Shown: positions 25,407-35,180 of the stretch, piece after piece
Layout: every line of letters starts with the position of its first letter
Numbering within the stretch: position 1 is the first letter of the stretch
Origin: Alphaproteobacteria bacterium
GTDB lineage: Bacteria; Pseudomonadota; Alphaproteobacteria; Rhizobiales; Beijerinckiaceae
DNA length: 64,000 nt
Direction of reading: 5' to 3'
Assembly (NCBI GenBank): GCA_016869595.1
Contig: VGDT01000007.1
Coordinates: 22,186-86,185 of the forward strand
Notes under the pieces: generated by a model
Told to the model about the DNA's origin: nothing
Seen by the model: the letters and a program-made list of their open reading frames with translations, nothing else
Databases searched by the model: none
Position numbers and translations under genes: made by a program

Positions 25407-26158
25407 TCCGCCTAATCTCGCTTGTCGCTCTGCTTCTCCTCTGGCAGATCGGCGCGTGGCTGTCTGATCCGCATCGTCTCCCGGGACCGGCGGCCGTCTT
25501 CGAGAAAATCTATGAGGAGGCGCTCTCTGGCGCGCTGTTCTCCAATCTCGCGATCACGCTCGCGCGCGTCGTCGCCGCCTTTGCGCTCGCCATGAGTTTC
25601 GGCGCGGCGATCGGCTATGTCATGGGCCGCAACAAGATTGCTGACCGGCTGCTCGACCCGTGGCTCGTTGTCCTCCTCAATTTGCCGGCTCTGGTCGTCA
25701 TCGTCCTCGCCTATGTTTGGGCCGGTCTCACGGAAGTCGCCGCGATCGGCGCCGTCGCGGTCAACAAGCTCCCGAACGCGATCGTCGTCGTGCGCGAAGG
25801 CGCGCGCGCGCTCGATCCGCACCTTGAAGACATGGCGGAGGTCTTCCGCTTTTCGCCCGCCGCACGCTTGAAGCATCTCGTTCTGCCGCAGCTCGCGCCC
25901 TATCTTGCGGCGGCGACGCGCTCCGGCCTGTCGCTCGTGTGGAAGATTGTTCTCGTCGTCGAACTGCTCGGGCGCTCGAACGGCGTCGGCTTTGAGATCA
26001 ACATGGCCTTTCAGCTCTTCGACATGAAGCTTCTGCTCGCTTACGCGCTTCCCTTCGTCGCGCTGATGCTCGGCGTCGAAACTTTTTTGGTGCAACCTCT
26101 TGAACGACACGTTTCGCGCTGGCGGCGCGGCGTCTCTCGACGTCTCGATCGCATCTAA
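25403..26158 (+). CDS. ABC transporter permease (NitT/TauT type)
   Basis: A 251-residue inner-membrane permease of the BPD_transp_1 family with about six helices. The EAA loop is near residues 140-165 (ALDPHLEDMAEVFRFSPAARLK). The start is probably TTG at 25403, overlapping the stop of the binding-protein gene (TTGA), which implies coupling; no ATG or GTG precedes the first helix. It partners with the ATPase that overlaps its 3' end. Confidence 0.88.
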   Translation: MIRLISLVALLLLWQIGAWLSDPHRLPGPAAVFEKIYEEALSGALFSNLAITLARVVAAFALAMSFGAAIGYVMGRNKIADRLLDPWLVVLLNLPALVVIVLAYVWAGLTEVAAIGAVAVNKLPNAIVVVREGARALDPHLEDMAEVFRFSPAARLKHLVLPQLAPYLAAATRSGLSLVWKIVLVVELLGRSNGVGFEINMAFQLFDMKLLLAYALPFVALMLGVETFLVQPLERHVSRWRRGVSRRLDRI

Positions 26159-26864
26159 GGATTATCATTCCGCAAGCGGACGGCCGCTTCGCGCGCTCGA
26201 GGATTTGCGGCTGACGCTGCCCGCGGGCAAAGCGGGCGCGGTCGTCGGCCCTTCCGGCTGCGGCAAGACGACCCTGCTGCGGCTCATCGCCGGCCTCGAC
26301 AAGGATTTTGTTGGAACGATCGCGCTCCCCGAACACGGGCGACTCGGCATGGTCTTTCAGGAACCGCGGCTTTTGCCCTGGCGCAGCGTCACCGACAATA
26401 TTCGCATCGCCGCGCCGCATGCGAGCGAAGAAGATATCGCCGCGCTCCTCGATGAACTCGGGCTCGCCGAGCATGCGACGCATTTTCCACGCGAACTCTC
26501 TCTCGGCCTCGCCCGGCGGGTGGCGCTCGCCCGCGCCCTCGCCGCTAAGCCCGACCTTCTGCTGCTCGACGAACCGCTCGTTTCGCTCGATGCGGCGCTT
26601 GCTCGAGATCTACGCGAAATGATTGCACGGCTCATCGACGAGCGGCGCATCACGACACTTGTCGTGACTCACGATCTGCGCGAAGCCATTGCGCTCGGCG
26701 ACCGGCTGTTTCTGTTGTCGGCGCGTCCCGCCCATGTCCTCGCGACCCTCGATGTGTCAACGCCACGAAGACATCTTGAGAAAGAGGCGGCCGAAATTAT
26801 TGAGGCGCGGGCGCGAGAGGCGCTGGCGAAAGCGCACGTCGGGCCGCCACAAAGCAAACAATAG
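26100..26864 (+). CDS. ABC transporter ATP-binding protein (NitT/TauT type)
   Basis: A 254-residue ATPase with Walker A GPSGCGKTT, Q-loop VFQEPRLLPWRSV, signature LSLGLARRVALARAL, Walker B LLLLDEPLVSLD and H-loop TTLVVTHD. The signature reads LSLG rather than the common LSGG, a tolerated variation in the TauB/SsuB group. The apparent start is TTG at 26100, 59 bases inside the permease gene; no other start lies upstream of the ATPase core. It completes the importer. Confidence 0.9.
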   Translation: MNDTFRAGGAASLDVSIASKDYHSASGRPLRALEDLRLTLPAGKAGAVVGPSGCGKTTLLRLIAGLDKDFVGTIALPEHGRLGMVFQEPRLLPWRSVTDNIRIAAPHASEEDIAALLDELGLAEHATHFPRELSLGLARRVALARALAAKPDLLLLDEPLVSLDAALARDLREMIARLIDERRITTLVVTHDLREAIALGDRLFLLSARPAHVLATLDVSTPRRHLEKEAAEIIEARAREALAKAHVGPPQSKQ

Positions 26865-26877
26865 GCGCCGTGTTGTC

Positions 26878-27555
26878 TCACCAGGGAATATCTTCGCCGC
26901 GGTAGTCGAGATAGCGGCGCGTATCGGCAAGCGTCAACGACTCGGCGATCTGAATGATGCCCGCAACGCTGTCGCCAACGTCGAGCGTAGCGTTCGGCCC
27001 GCCCATTTCAGTTCGCACTCTACCGGGATGCATCGCGACGACGACAACGCCATCGTCTTTGAGGTCAGCAGCAAGACATTGCGCGATCTTATTCAGTCCA
27101 GCCTTTGATACGCGATAGGCGACATTGGACGTGCCGTCGAGCGACATCGAGCCCAGTCTGCTCGTCATCATTATGATGCGGGGACGGGCGCTGCGTTTCA
27201 CAAGCGGCAAGAAGGCCTGAACGACGCGCAGCGGTCCGAGCGTATTGACCGAAAGAAGATCGAGCGCCCCCTCGAAATCCATGTCGAGCGAAGACTGACG
27301 TTGCGGCCCATAGGCGCCGGCATTGGCGATCAGCACGTCGATCGGATCTAAGACTTGCTCGGCGGCGGCGCGTATCGCCAACTCGTCGCGAACATCGAAT
27401 TGCAGCGTGTTTGCCTGCGGCGCAGCCGCTTTCAGCGCCGCGAGCCCCGCCGCGCTGCGAACGCTCGCGGTCACGCGCTCGCCTCGCGCCGCAAGCTGAC
27501 GCGCAGCCTCCAGTCCAATGCCGCGGCTTGCGCCGGCGATAAGCCAATGAGACAT
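26878..27555 (-). CDS. short-chain dehydrogenase/reductase
   Basis: A 225-residue SDR with the cofactor motif GASRGIG (residues 8-14), the NAG motif (LIANAGAYGP) and the catalytic YRVSK with the preceding serine (MMTSRLGSMS). It belongs to the classical SDR set related to C-factor/CsgA-like and carbonyl reductase proteins. The substrate is unknown. It ends 14 bp from the ABC ATPase stop, tail to tail, and lies downstream of rpoH on the same strand. Confidence 0.9.
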   Translation of the reverse strand: MSHWLIAGASRGIGLEAARQLAARGERVTASVRSAAGLAALKAAAPQANTLQFDVRDELAIRAAAEQVLDPIDVLIANAGAYGPQRQSSLDMDFEGALDLLSVNTLGPLRVVQAFLPLVKRSARPRIIMMTSRLGSMSLDGTSNVAYRVSKAGLNKIAQCLAADLKDDGVVVVAMHPGRVRTEMGGPNATLDVGDSVAGIIQIAESLTLADTRRYLDYRGEDIPW

Positions 27556-27646
27556 GTCGCTGATCGCGCGCTCCTGAATCCTTGCGGCATATTATAGAGC
27601 GAGCGATTGCATCTATCAGGCGCGTGCGCACCGAGCGCAGCCTATC

Positions 27647-27678
27647 AGCGAAACGGCGCCTTTCGGCGCCGTTTCGCT
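27647..27678 (-). terminator. strong hairpin downstream of rpoH
   Basis: A perfect 14-bp stem (AGCGAAACGGCGCC and its complement) with a TTTC loop, 30 bases after the rpoH stop. There is no T tract on either strand, so it may be a processing/stability hairpin or a weak terminator. Confidence 0.6.
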
Positions 27679-27707
27679 CATTCTATTGAGAAGCTAACTC
27701 GAAGCCG

Positions 27708-28595
27708 CTACTCCGCCGCCGGCGCATGCGCCGATTCAATGCGCGCGACGCCGTCGCGCACAGCCGCCTGCACCTTCTCGAAGGCGCGCACCTCGATCTG
27801 GCGCACGCGCTCGCGCGAAACGCCAAATTCCTCGGAGAGCGTTTCAAGCGTGACCGGATCGTCGGCGAGACGCCGCGCCTCGAAGATGCGCCGTTCGCGC
27901 GGATTGAGCACGTCAAGCGCGCCGCGCAGCGCCTTCAGGCGATTGTCGCTTTCTTCCTGGGCGACGAGCAGATGCTCCTGGTCGACGCTATCGTCGACGA
28001 GCCAATCCTGCCATTCGCCTTCGCCTTCTTCGCGCAGTGGCGTGTTGAGCGAAGCGTCGCCGCCCATGCGGCGATTCATCTCGATGACGTCCTGTTTGGA
28101 CACGCCAAGCCGATGCGCGATCTTCTCGACGTTCTCAGGCCTGAGATCGCCTTCCTCGAAGGCGGAGATTCGGCTTTTCGCTTTGCGCAGGTTGAAGAAG
28201 AGCTTCTTCTGGCTCGCCGTGGTGCCCATTTTCACGAGCGACCAGGAGCGCAGAATATATTCTTGAATGGAGGCGCGGATCCACCACATCGCGTAGGTCG
28301 CAAGGCGAAAGCCGCGTTCGGGCTCGAAGCGCTTCACGGCCTGCATCAGGCCGACATTGCCTTCCGAAATGATCTCGCCGATCGGCAAGCCATAGCCGCG
28401 ATAGCCCATGGCGATCTTGGCCACGAGCCGAAGATGCGACGTGATCAGTTCCTGCGCGGCTTTGGGGTCCTCATGTTCGCGCCAGCGCTTGGCGAGCATA
28501 TATTCCTGCTGCGGCTCCAGCATTGGAAACCGCCTGATTTCAGAGAGATAGCGCGATAGGCCGTCTTCTGAGACGATTGGCAAGGCATTCGCCAT
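27708..28595 (-). CDS. rpoH: RNA polymerase sigma-32 (heat-shock) factor
   Basis: A 295-residue sigma-70 family protein. Region 2 reads EIISEGNVGLMQAVKRFEP and RLATYAMWWIRASIQEYIL. The RpoH box QKKLFFNLRK is present, and region 4 has LETLSEEFGVSRERVRQIE. The start MANALPIV at 28595 has AGGAGG at ideal spacing; the longer frame to 28619 lacks this. Alphaproteobacteria often hold two RpoH paralogues and only one is seen here. It directs heat-shock gene transcription and may serve the stress operon at 49-54 kb (inference). Confidence 0.95.
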   Translation of the reverse strand: MANALPIVSEDGLSRYLSEIRRFPMLEPQQEYMLAKRWREHEDPKAAQELITSHLRLVAKIAMGYRGYGLPIGEIISEGNVGLMQAVKRFEPERGFRLATYAMWWIRASIQEYILRSWSLVKMGTTASQKKLFFNLRKAKSRISAFEEGDLRPENVEKIAHRLGVSKQDVIEMNRRMGGDASLNTPLREEGEGEWQDWLVDDSVDQEHLLVAQEESDNRLKALRGALDVLNPRERRIFEARRLADDPVTLETLSEEFGVSRERVRQIEVRAFEKVQAAVRDGVARIESAHAPAAE

Positions 28596-28822
28596 AAGTT
28601 CCTCCTGACGGACCCCCAAGGATGGCGGGCCCGCAAAGCGCGGTCACCAAACGCCGACCGCGACAGGGAGACATTATAGGGCGCCCCCTCGGGGCTCGAA
28701 AATGACGATTGCGTGAAGGGAGGCTAAAGCGCGGATTAAGTTTCAGCAATGTGACGGCGCGCTTCGGCGGAGCGCTTACGCCAGTTCGGCGAGATTTGGC
28801 GCACCATCATTCCTCTCCGAAT

Positions 28823-30340
28823 TCATTTGGACATTCCGCCGAGCACCCCGCGCAGAATCTGGCGAGCGATCTGCGTGCCGGCGGAACGCGCCGCCGACTG
28901 GATCGCGGCGCGCGCCGCAAGTTCCGCAGGCGACATGCGCTTTCTGTCGCCCTTGCCGAAAATGCCGCCCAATATGCCGCCGAGCGTCCCGAGCAGGCCG
29001 CCGCCTGCGCCGCTTTCCGGCTCACCTTTGGAGGCGCGCGCCTGTAACATTTCGAAGGCGGATTCGCGATCGATCATGGAATCGTATTTTCCGGCGAAGG
29101 AACTTGCCGCCATAACCGCCTGCCGCTCGCTTGGCGATATTGGCCCGACGCGCGCCGACGGCGGCGCGATCAGCGTTCGTTCGACCACCTCCGGCGTTCC
29201 CTTAGCGTCGAGCATTGAGACCAGCGCTTCGCCGACGCCAAGCTGCATGATCGCCTCGGCTTCCTCGAGGGCGCGATTGTCGCGAAATGTCTCCGCTGCG
29301 GCGCGCACCGCCTTTTGATCGCGCGGCGTAAATGCGCGCAGCACGTGTTGAATGCGGTTGCCGAGCTGGCCCAAAACCGTATCGGGCACGTCAATTGGAT
29401 TTTGCGTGACGAAGTAAACGCCGACGCCTTTAGAGCGAATGAGACGCACGACCTGCTCGATCGCCGACAGCAGCGCCTTTGGCGCATCGTTGAAGAGAAG
29501 ATGCGCCTCGTCGAAAAAGAAGACGAGCTTCGGCTTGTCGAGATCGCCGACTTCCGGAAGAGTTTCGAACAGTTCGGAAAGCATCCAAAGAAGGAAGGTC
29601 GCATAGAGCCGCGGCGCGCGCATGAGTTTGTCCGCGGCAAGGATATTGATTACCCCGCGTCCGTCGCGATCGACCCGCAGAAAATCCATGATGTCGAGCG
29701 CGGGCTCACCGAAGAATTTATCCCCGCCTTGCGACTCGAGCACCAGTAGCTGCCGCTGAATGGCGCCGACGCTCGCGGATGCGACATTTCCGTATTTCGC
29801 CTTATATGTCGTGGCGTTCTCCGCGACATGCGCGAGCATCGCTCGTAGGTCCTTCAGATCGAGCAACAGCATGCCCTGCTCGTCCGCCGCCTTGAAAACG
29901 ACGTTGAGAACGCCCTCTTGCGTGTCGTTGAGATCGAGCAGACGCGACAGCAGCAATGGGCCTACTGCGGATATGGAAGCGCGGACAGGGTGTCCCTCTT
30001 CGCCGAAGACATCCCAGAAGGCGACGGGAAAGCGGTCAGGCTGGTATGGAATTCCAATCTCTTTGGCGCGAGCGACGAAGGGCGGCTTGCCGTCGCCAGG
30101 CTGCGACAGCCCGGCGAGGTCGCCTTTGACGTCGGCGAGAAAGACAGAGGTTCCAGCGTTGGAAAAACCCTCCGCGAGCAGCTGGAGGGAAACGGTCTTG
30201 CCGCCGCCCGTCGCGCCGGCAATCAAGCCATGGCGATTGCCGAGCGCGAGCGTCAGATAGCGGTAGCTGCGGGGTTTCCCCTTCTTCTCGCTCGCGCCGA
30301 CGAGGATCTTGCCGGGAACTGCGCCTGGTGTCTCGCTCAT
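28823..30340 (-). CDS. DUF853 helicase HerA-like ATPase
   Basis: A 505-residue P-loop ATPase of the HerA/FtsK superfamily, with Walker [14 protein letters not shown] (near residue 45), Walker [13 protein letters not shown] and a [17 protein letters not shown] arginine-finger region, as in E. coli YjgR (DUF853). The C-terminus is Gly-rich ([17 protein letters not shown]). The function of the family is unsettled; a DNA-translocating role is inferred only from the fold. It is 227 bp upstream of rpoH on the same strand. Confidence 0.9.
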   Translation of the reverse strand: MSETPGAVPGKILVGASEKKGKPRSYRYLTLALGNRHGLIAGATGGGKTVSLQLLAEGFSNAGTSVFLADVKGDLAGLSQPGDGKPPFVARAKEIGIPYQPDRFPVAFWDVFGEEGHPVRASISAVGPLLLSRLLDLNDTQEGVLNVVFKAADEQGMLLLDLKDLRAMLAHVAENATTYKAKYGNVASASVGAIQRQLLVLESQGGDKFFGEPALDIMDFLRVDRDGRGVINILAADKLMRAPRLYATFLLWMLSELFETLPEVGDLDKPKLVFFFDEAHLLFNDAPKALLSAIEQVVRLIRSKGVGVYFVTQNPIDVPDTVLGQLGNRIQHVLRAFTPRDQKAVRAAAETFRDNRALEEAEAIMQLGVGEALVSMLDAKGTPEVVERTLIAPPSARVGPISPSERQAVMAASSFAGKYDSMIDRESAFEMLQARASKGEPESGAGGGLLGTLGGILGGIFGKGDRKRMSPAELAARAAIQSAARSAGTQIARQILRGVLGGMSK

Positions 30341-30496
30341 GGTGAAAGCGCTTTCGCAATCAGGAATCGGAATGTCTAAAGGCTACACCATTGGCGTTCG
30401 CGGCGCATATCCGCCCATTCGGCGAAGCTCACGTTCTTGCGGCGCTTGGCGAATGGAATTGGGCGGGATAAGTTCCCCGCCCTGGGAGAAAGTCTA

Positions 30497-30847
30497 ATGA
30501 AGTTTCGCTTCGCGATGATCGGCGTCATCGCCGTCGCCAGCGTCGCGCAGGCGGTCGGCGCGACCAAACCGCGACCGGCCCCCGCGAAGCTGGCGCAAGC
30601 CGTCAATCTGGAGAACCAGCGTCTCGTTCCGCTGAAGACCTTCGAGATCGTTATGACGGCAAAGGATAAGCCTGAAGAAATCGTCGTCGGCAAGATCGAT
30701 AAGCCCCTGGCCGCTGGGGGCCACGCTCAATTCCCGATCACCGGCGCCAAGGGTTGTCTTTTTCAAGCGCGATGGGCGTTCGACGACGCGAAAGATTCCG
30801 GCGACGTGGACTTGTGCAATGACGCCCATATAGTTTTCGCGGACTGA
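30497..30847 (+). CDS. small exported protein, function unknown
   Basis: A 116-residue protein with a signal peptide (MKFRFAMIGVIAVASVAQAVGA). The mature beta-rich domain carries NLENQRLVPLKTFEI at its start and two cysteines (GAKGCLFQARW, DVDLCNDAHI), perhaps a disulfide. It resembles small periplasmic beta-sandwich proteins of methylotrophic Alphaproteobacteria, but I cannot name a family. The ATG is supported by GGGAG. It precedes the SCO gene by 74 bp on the same strand, so a link to copper or redox handling is possible. Confidence 0.7.
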   Translation: MKFRFAMIGVIAVASVAQAVGATKPRPAPAKLAQAVNLENQRLVPLKTFEIVMTAKDKPEEIVVGKIDKPLAAGGHAQFPITGAKGCLFQARWAFDDAKDSGDVDLCNDAHIVFAD

Positions 30848-30921
30848 CCTACTCGCGGCCCGCGCGGCGGAGCCGCTGCGGCGATGCGCCGCTCAATGAC
30901 AACAATCGCAGGAAACGCACG

Positions 30922-31566
30922 ATGGCCAATGGATCGAAGGGTGGCGCAAAAGGATTAAAGCGCGGCGCAAAGGGCGCGCAATCTTCGAATGGACCAAATG
31001 TCTCCAAGCCGCTGCTGATTGGCGTCGGCGCCGTCTTCGCAGCCGTGTTTGCCGCCTTCGTCTTTTTCACCAGCAGTAAGCCCACGACGTCGACGGAAAT
31101 GATCGGCGGCCCCTTTCAGCTTACCGCTCACACTGGGCAGCAGGTGACCGAGCAAGACTTCCTCGGGCGTCCCTTCCTGGTCTTCTTCGGCTACACGCAC
31201 TGTCCCGACATCTGCCACACAACGCTCTTCGAGATGTCGGAGATCCTGCGGGCGATGGGTCCGGACGCGAAGGTCGGCGCGCTGTTCGTCACCGTCGATC
31301 CCGAGCGAGACACGCCCGAAACGCTCAAGGACTATCTCTCCAATTTCGATCCGCGAATCATCGGCGTCACGGGGCCGCGCGCTTCGGTCGATCCGGTGCT
31401 GCGCGAATATCGCATCTTCTCGAAGCGCGCCGGCAAGGATGAGGATTATTCCGTCGACCACACTACCGTCGTTTATCTGATGGACAAGAACGGCCGCTTC
31501 GTAGCGCCGTTCAACGTGGCGCGTCGGCCGGCGGAAGCCGCGCGCGAGCTTCAACGTTATCTTTAG
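30922..31566 (+). CDS. SCO family copper-binding thioredoxin-like protein
   Basis: A 214-residue membrane-anchored protein with one N-terminal helix (residues about 30-50) and a thioredoxin-like SCO domain facing the periplasm. Copper ligands C94 and C98 (THCPDICHT) and H180 (SVDHTTVVY) are all present. SCO proteins deliver copper to the CuA site of cytochrome c oxidase or act as thiol-disulfide reductants. No oxidase subunit is in the window. The Lys/Gly-rich N-terminal 25 residues are an unusual cytoplasmic tail. AGGAAA precedes the ATG. Confidence 0.92.
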   Translation: MANGSKGGAKGLKRGAKGAQSSNGPNVSKPLLIGVGAVFAAVFAAFVFFTSSKPTTSTEMIGGPFQLTAHTGQQVTEQDFLGRPFLVFFGYTHCPDICHTTLFEMSEILRAMGPDAKVGALFVTVDPERDTPETLKDYLSNFDPRIIGVTGPRASVDPVLREYRIFSKRAGKDEDYSVDHTTVVYLMDKNGRFVAPFNVARRPAEAARELQRYL

Positions 31567-31684
31567 CGCTCGTCCCATCGGCCTCGGAGAACGCCCGAGA
31601 AGATGCAATGCAAGAGAAATATTTTCGTTAAGCCGCAATTTTCCAACTCGCGACTCATACGGCCTTTGCGCTAGCATGTGACCT

Positions 31685-32452
31685 ATGCTTCGACTCCTGC
31701 GCGAAGGACCGGCGCCGACGATCGGCGCGTCGACTCTCATATTGGTTCACGCCGGCGAAACAATTCTCGTCGCTCTGCGCCGCTCGCAGAATGCGCGACG
31801 GTTTACATTGCGCGTGCGCTTCGCCAAGCGCGACGCTGTCTTGACCATGCCGCAGCGGGCCGCTTTGCGCGATGCGCGCGACTTTGCGCAGCGTCACGCC
31901 GCCTGGATCGCGGCGCGACTAAACAGGCTGCCCGAAACCATACCCTTCGCACATGGTTCGGTCGCGCCTCTTCGCGGCGTCGATCATCTGATCGCCCATC
32001 ATCCGGAGCGCCGCGGCGTCACCTGGATCGAACCGCGGGAGGGCTTCGAGGTTCCGTTTGCGCTTTGCGTCGCCGGCCAGGCGGCGCATGTGCATCGGCG
32101 CGTTCAGGATCATTTTAAGCGCGAGGCGCGCCGCGACCTTGAGGACGCCGTCGCGCGCCACACCACTGCTCTGAGCCTTCCGCCGCGCGGCGTCGGCCTG
32201 CGCGATCCGATCAGCCGATGGGGATCGTGCTCCGCTTCCGGCGCGCTAAATTTTTCATGGCGGCTGATCATGGCGCCGCCTTTCGTCCTCGATTACCTCG
32301 CCGCGCATGAGGTTGCGCATCTGGTGCATCTCGACCACTCGCCGCGATTTTGGAAGCTCACTCGGCGGCTTTGCGCCGACACCGACCGCGCCGAAACCTG
32401 GCTCTCGGCGCATGGCGCGCATCTCCATAAATATGGAGCCAAGGCGCGGTAA
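31685..32452 (+). CDS. YgjP-like (DUF45) metal-dependent hydrolase
   Basis: A 255-residue cytoplasmic protein with the zincin motif HEVAHLVHLDHSPRFW near residue 210, typical of the YgjP/SprT-related M48-like family. The RWGSCSASGALNFSW segment upstream is the other family signature. Proteolysis is predicted from the motif but the family's substrates are unknown. The weakly basic N-terminal half is a beta domain. No clear Shine-Dalgarno precedes the ATG. Confidence 0.88.
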   Translation: MLRLLREGPAPTIGASTLILVHAGETILVALRRSQNARRFTLRVRFAKRDAVLTMPQRAALRDARDFAQRHAAWIAARLNRLPETIPFAHGSVAPLRGVDHLIAHHPERRGVTWIEPREGFEVPFALCVAGQAAHVHRRVQDHFKREARRDLEDAVARHTTALSLPPRGVGLRDPISRWGSCSASGALNFSWRLIMAPPFVLDYLAAHEVAHLVHLDHSPRFWKLTRRLCADTDRAETWLSAHGAHLHKYGAKAR

Positions 32453-32658
32453 CCGGGCGACGAAGCCGGCTCGGACTCTCCCTGCTCCTTCCGCTATAAT
32501 CTCAGGCGGGCGTTTTCGGCGCGCAGCGTCTCGACAGCTGCGCCAATCTATCATTAGAAATTCGATTTTCGCGGCGATAATGATCAAACTTGGGCGGGCG
32601 CGACGAATCCTTCGCTCATCGCATCCCCCTATCCGCCGATTTGAAAGAGGAGCGGCCT

Positions 32659-33651
32659 ATGAGCCAGAGCGCTGGCTGTGAACCGACGGCGACGTCGCGC
32701 CCGCCCTGGTCCATGGTGGCTCAGGCCCGCGCGCGCGGCGCGCTGCTTGACGCGCTCGTGCGCCGGGCGCAGGCGCTGCCGCCCATTCGCATGGGCGTCA
32801 TCCATCCTTGTGACGCGCGTTCGATCGAAGGCGCGATCGCCGCGCGCGACCGAGGTCTGATCGTACCAACCTTTATTGGACCGCGCGCGAAAATCGAAGC
32901 TGCCGCGAGCGCCAGCGGCGTCTCGCTTGAAGGCGTCGAGATCGTCGACGCGCCGCATAGCCACGCCGCGGCGGATCAGGCGGTCGAACTCGTGCGCCGA
33001 GGCCGGCTCCACGCGCTGATGAAGGGGGCGCTGCATACGGATGAGCTGATGACCGCCGTCGTCCGGGATGGCGCCGGCCTGCGCACCGACCGGCGGATCA
33101 GCCATGTCTTCGTCATCGACGCGCCAACCTATCACAAGCTGCTGCTCGTCACCGACGCGGCGATCAACATCGCGCCGACTCTCGACATCAAGCGGGACAT
33201 CGTGCGCAACGCCGTCGATCTCGCCCATGCAATCGGCATCGAGCGGCCCAAGGTGGCGCTGCTTTCCGCGGTGGAGACCGTTGAGCCGAAAATTCCCTCC
33301 ACAATCGAGGCGGCGGCGCTCTGCAAAATGGCCGACCGCGGCCAGATCGCCGGCGCCGAGCTCGACGGCCCGCTGGCCTTCGACAACGCCATCTCCCGCG
33401 ACGCCGCAGACGCCAAGCAGATAGACTCCGCGGTCGCCGGCGACGCCGACATTCTCGTCGCGCCCGATCTCGAGGCCGGCAATATTCTGGCGAAGCAGCT
33501 CGTCTTTCTCGGCGGCGCCGATACGGCGGGACTGGTGCTCGGCGCGCGCGTGCCGATCGTGCTGACGAGCCGCGCCGACGACGTCGACTCGCGCGTCGTC
33601 TCTTCGGCGCTGGCGCAGATTTTTACGCACCGGCCGCGCGCCGCGCCATAG
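32659..33651 (+). CDS. phosphate acetyl/butyryltransferase
   Basis: A 330-residue protein of the PTA_PTB family, with MKGALHTDELM and AELDGPLAFDNAIS as the conserved acyl-CoA/phosphate-site segments. It interconverts an acyl-CoA and an acyl phosphate. The start at 32659 has AAGAGGAG upstream. The N-terminal MaoC-like hydratase domain found in some bifunctional relatives is absent. No acetate/butyrate kinase lies nearby, so it is an orphan here; its partner may be elsewhere. Confidence 0.87.
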   Translation: MSQSAGCEPTATSRPPWSMVAQARARGALLDALVRRAQALPPIRMGVIHPCDARSIEGAIAARDRGLIVPTFIGPRAKIEAAASASGVSLEGVEIVDAPHSHAAADQAVELVRRGRLHALMKGALHTDELMTAVVRDGAGLRTDRRISHVFVIDAPTYHKLLLVTDAAINIAPTLDIKRDIVRNAVDLAHAIGIERPKVALLSAVETVEPKIPSTIEAAALCKMADRGQIAGAELDGPLAFDNAISRDAADAKQIDSAVAGDADILVAPDLEAGNILAKQLVFLGGADTAGLVLGARVPIVLTSRADDVDSRVVSSALAQIFTHRPRAAP

Positions 33652-33760
33652 AGCGCGCAAATGCGCCATGATCTATCGTTCTCGACAGAACGCCCCTCGC
33701 GTGGCAGAACCGCCGCCGCCCGACAAGATTTCCGAAAAAGGGCGGCTGGACCTTCGCCCG

Positions 33761-33877
33761 CATGCTTCGAGACGGCTCCTGCGGAGCCTCCTCAGCATGA
33801 GAGCGGAAGCGACGCGCTTTACGTTTCCTCATCCTGAGGAGCCCGCGGAGCGGGCGTCTCGAAGGACGAGGAAACGT
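33761..33877. repeat. RIME-like paired palindrome, copy 3
   Basis: Two palindromic arms, 33761-33801 and 33821-33877, the second ACGTTTCCTCATCCTGAGGA through CTCGAAGGACGAGGAAACGT. Cores match copies at 6938-7105 and 24170-24309. It occupies the leader region immediately upstream of pheS and must lie within or before its transcript. Confidence 0.85.
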
Positions 33878-33894
33878 CCACATTAGAAACCAAT

Positions 33895-34974
33895 ATGACC
33901 GACATCGCCAAGCTCGAAGAAGACACGCTGCGCCAGATCGACGAGGCCGCCGACGAGGCGGCGCTCGAAGCCGTGCGCCTCTCGGCGCTGGGCAAGAAGG
34001 GCGCGATCTCGGCGCTGCTCGCGACGCTTGGCAAAATGTCGCCCGAGGACCGCAAGACCGAAGGCGCGAAGATCAACGCGCTCAAGGACAAAGCGGTTGA
34101 GGCGATCGCCGCGCGACGCGAGTCGCTCGCCGAAGCGGCGCTGGAAATGCGCCTTAAGGCCGAGACGCTCGATGTGACTCTGCCCGCCGCGACGAGCCCG
34201 CTGGAGCGCGGGCGCATTCACCCGATTTCGCAAGTGACCGACGAACTCGCGATCATCTTCGCCGATATGGGCTTCGCCGTCGCCGAAGGGCCGGATATCG
34301 AGAGCGACGACTATAATTTCACCAAGCTCAACTTCCCTGAAGGGCATCCCGCCCGGGAAATGCAGGACACATTCTTTCTGACGGCGGAGTCAGGCGAGAA
34401 ACGGCTGCTGCGCACCCATACGAGCCCGGTGCAGGTGCGCACCATGTTGTCGCAAAAGCCGCCGATCCGCGTCATCTGTCCCGGCCGGGTCTATCGCTGC
34501 GACTTCGACCAGACCCATACGCCGATGTTCCATCAGATCGAGGGACTCGTCATCGACGAGACGACGCATCTTGGGCATCTCAAATGGACGCTGGAAGAAT
34601 TCTTAAAGAGCTTCTTCGAAGTGAAGGGCGTGAAGCTGCGCTTTCGTCCGTCCTTCTTCCCCTTCACAGAACCGTCGATGGAGGTCGACGTTCAGTGCCG
34701 GCGTCAGGGCGGAGAAATCCGCTTCGGCGAGGGCGAGGATTGGATGGAGATTTTGGGCTGCGGCATGGTGCATCCCAATGTGCTTAAGAACTGCGGCATC
34801 GATCCCGACCGCTACCAGGGCTTCGCCTTTGGCGTGGGCGTCGACCGGCTGGCGATGCTCAAATATGGCATGTCGGATCTGCGCGCCTTCTTCGACGCTG
34901 ATACGCGTTGGCTGGAGCATTATGGATTCAGGCCGCTCGACTTCCCGACGCTTGCCGGCGGGTTGAGCAACTAA
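33895..34974 (+). CDS. pheS: phenylalanyl-tRNA synthetase alpha subunit
   Basis: A 359-residue class II synthetase subunit. It has an N-terminal coiled-coil tRNA-binding arm, then motif 2 ([20 protein letters not shown]), [10 protein letters not shown] and motif 3 ([14 protein letters not shown]). It forms an alpha2-beta2 enzyme with PheT, charging tRNA-Phe in the cytoplasm. Length and motifs are normal. A palindromic repeat separates it from pheT, so the operon carries an insertion between its two genes. Confidence 0.97.
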   Translation: MTDIAKLEEDTLRQIDEAADEAALEAVRLSALGKKGAISALLATLGKMSPEDRKTEGAKINALKDKAVEAIAARRESLAEAALEMRLKAETLDVTLPAATSPLERGRIHPISQVTDELAIIFADMGFAVAEGPDIESDDYNFTKLNFPEGHPAREMQDTFFLTAESGEKRLLRTHTSPVQVRTMLSQKPPIRVICPGRVYRCDFDQTHTPMFHQIEGLVIDETTHLGHLKWTLEEFLKSFFEVKGVKLRFRPSFFPFTEPSMEVDVQCRRQGGEIRFGEGEDWMEILGCGMVHPNVLKNCGIDPDRYQGFAFGVGVDRLAMLKYGMSDLRAFFDADTRWLEHYGFRPLDFPTLAGGLSN

Positions 34975-34988
34975 CGACAAGCTCCCCG

Positions 34989-35140
34989 CGTCATGGCCGG
35001 GCTTGTCCCGGCCATCCACGCCGAGACGCACGGTAATCGAGACGCACAGTAATAGAGACACGAGACAAAAATGGCGCCGCTCACTTTCATCACTTCGCAG
35101 CCTCACGGCGTGGATGCCCGCGACAAGCGCGGGCATGACG
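34989..35140. repeat. paired inverted repeat between pheS and pheT
   Basis: CGTCATGGCCGGGCTTGTCC through CATCCACGCCG at the left is mirrored by CGGCGTGGATGCCCGCGACA through CATGACG at the right, about 70 bases apart. The outer ends are inverted repeats. The middle has short direct repeats (GAGACGCACGGTAATC, GAGACGCACAGTAATA). A third distinct family of mobile palindromic repeats. Confidence 0.75.
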
Positions 35141-35180
35141 TGCGGGAGATCGCGGCACCGCGCAACATTGAAGCCGGCAA

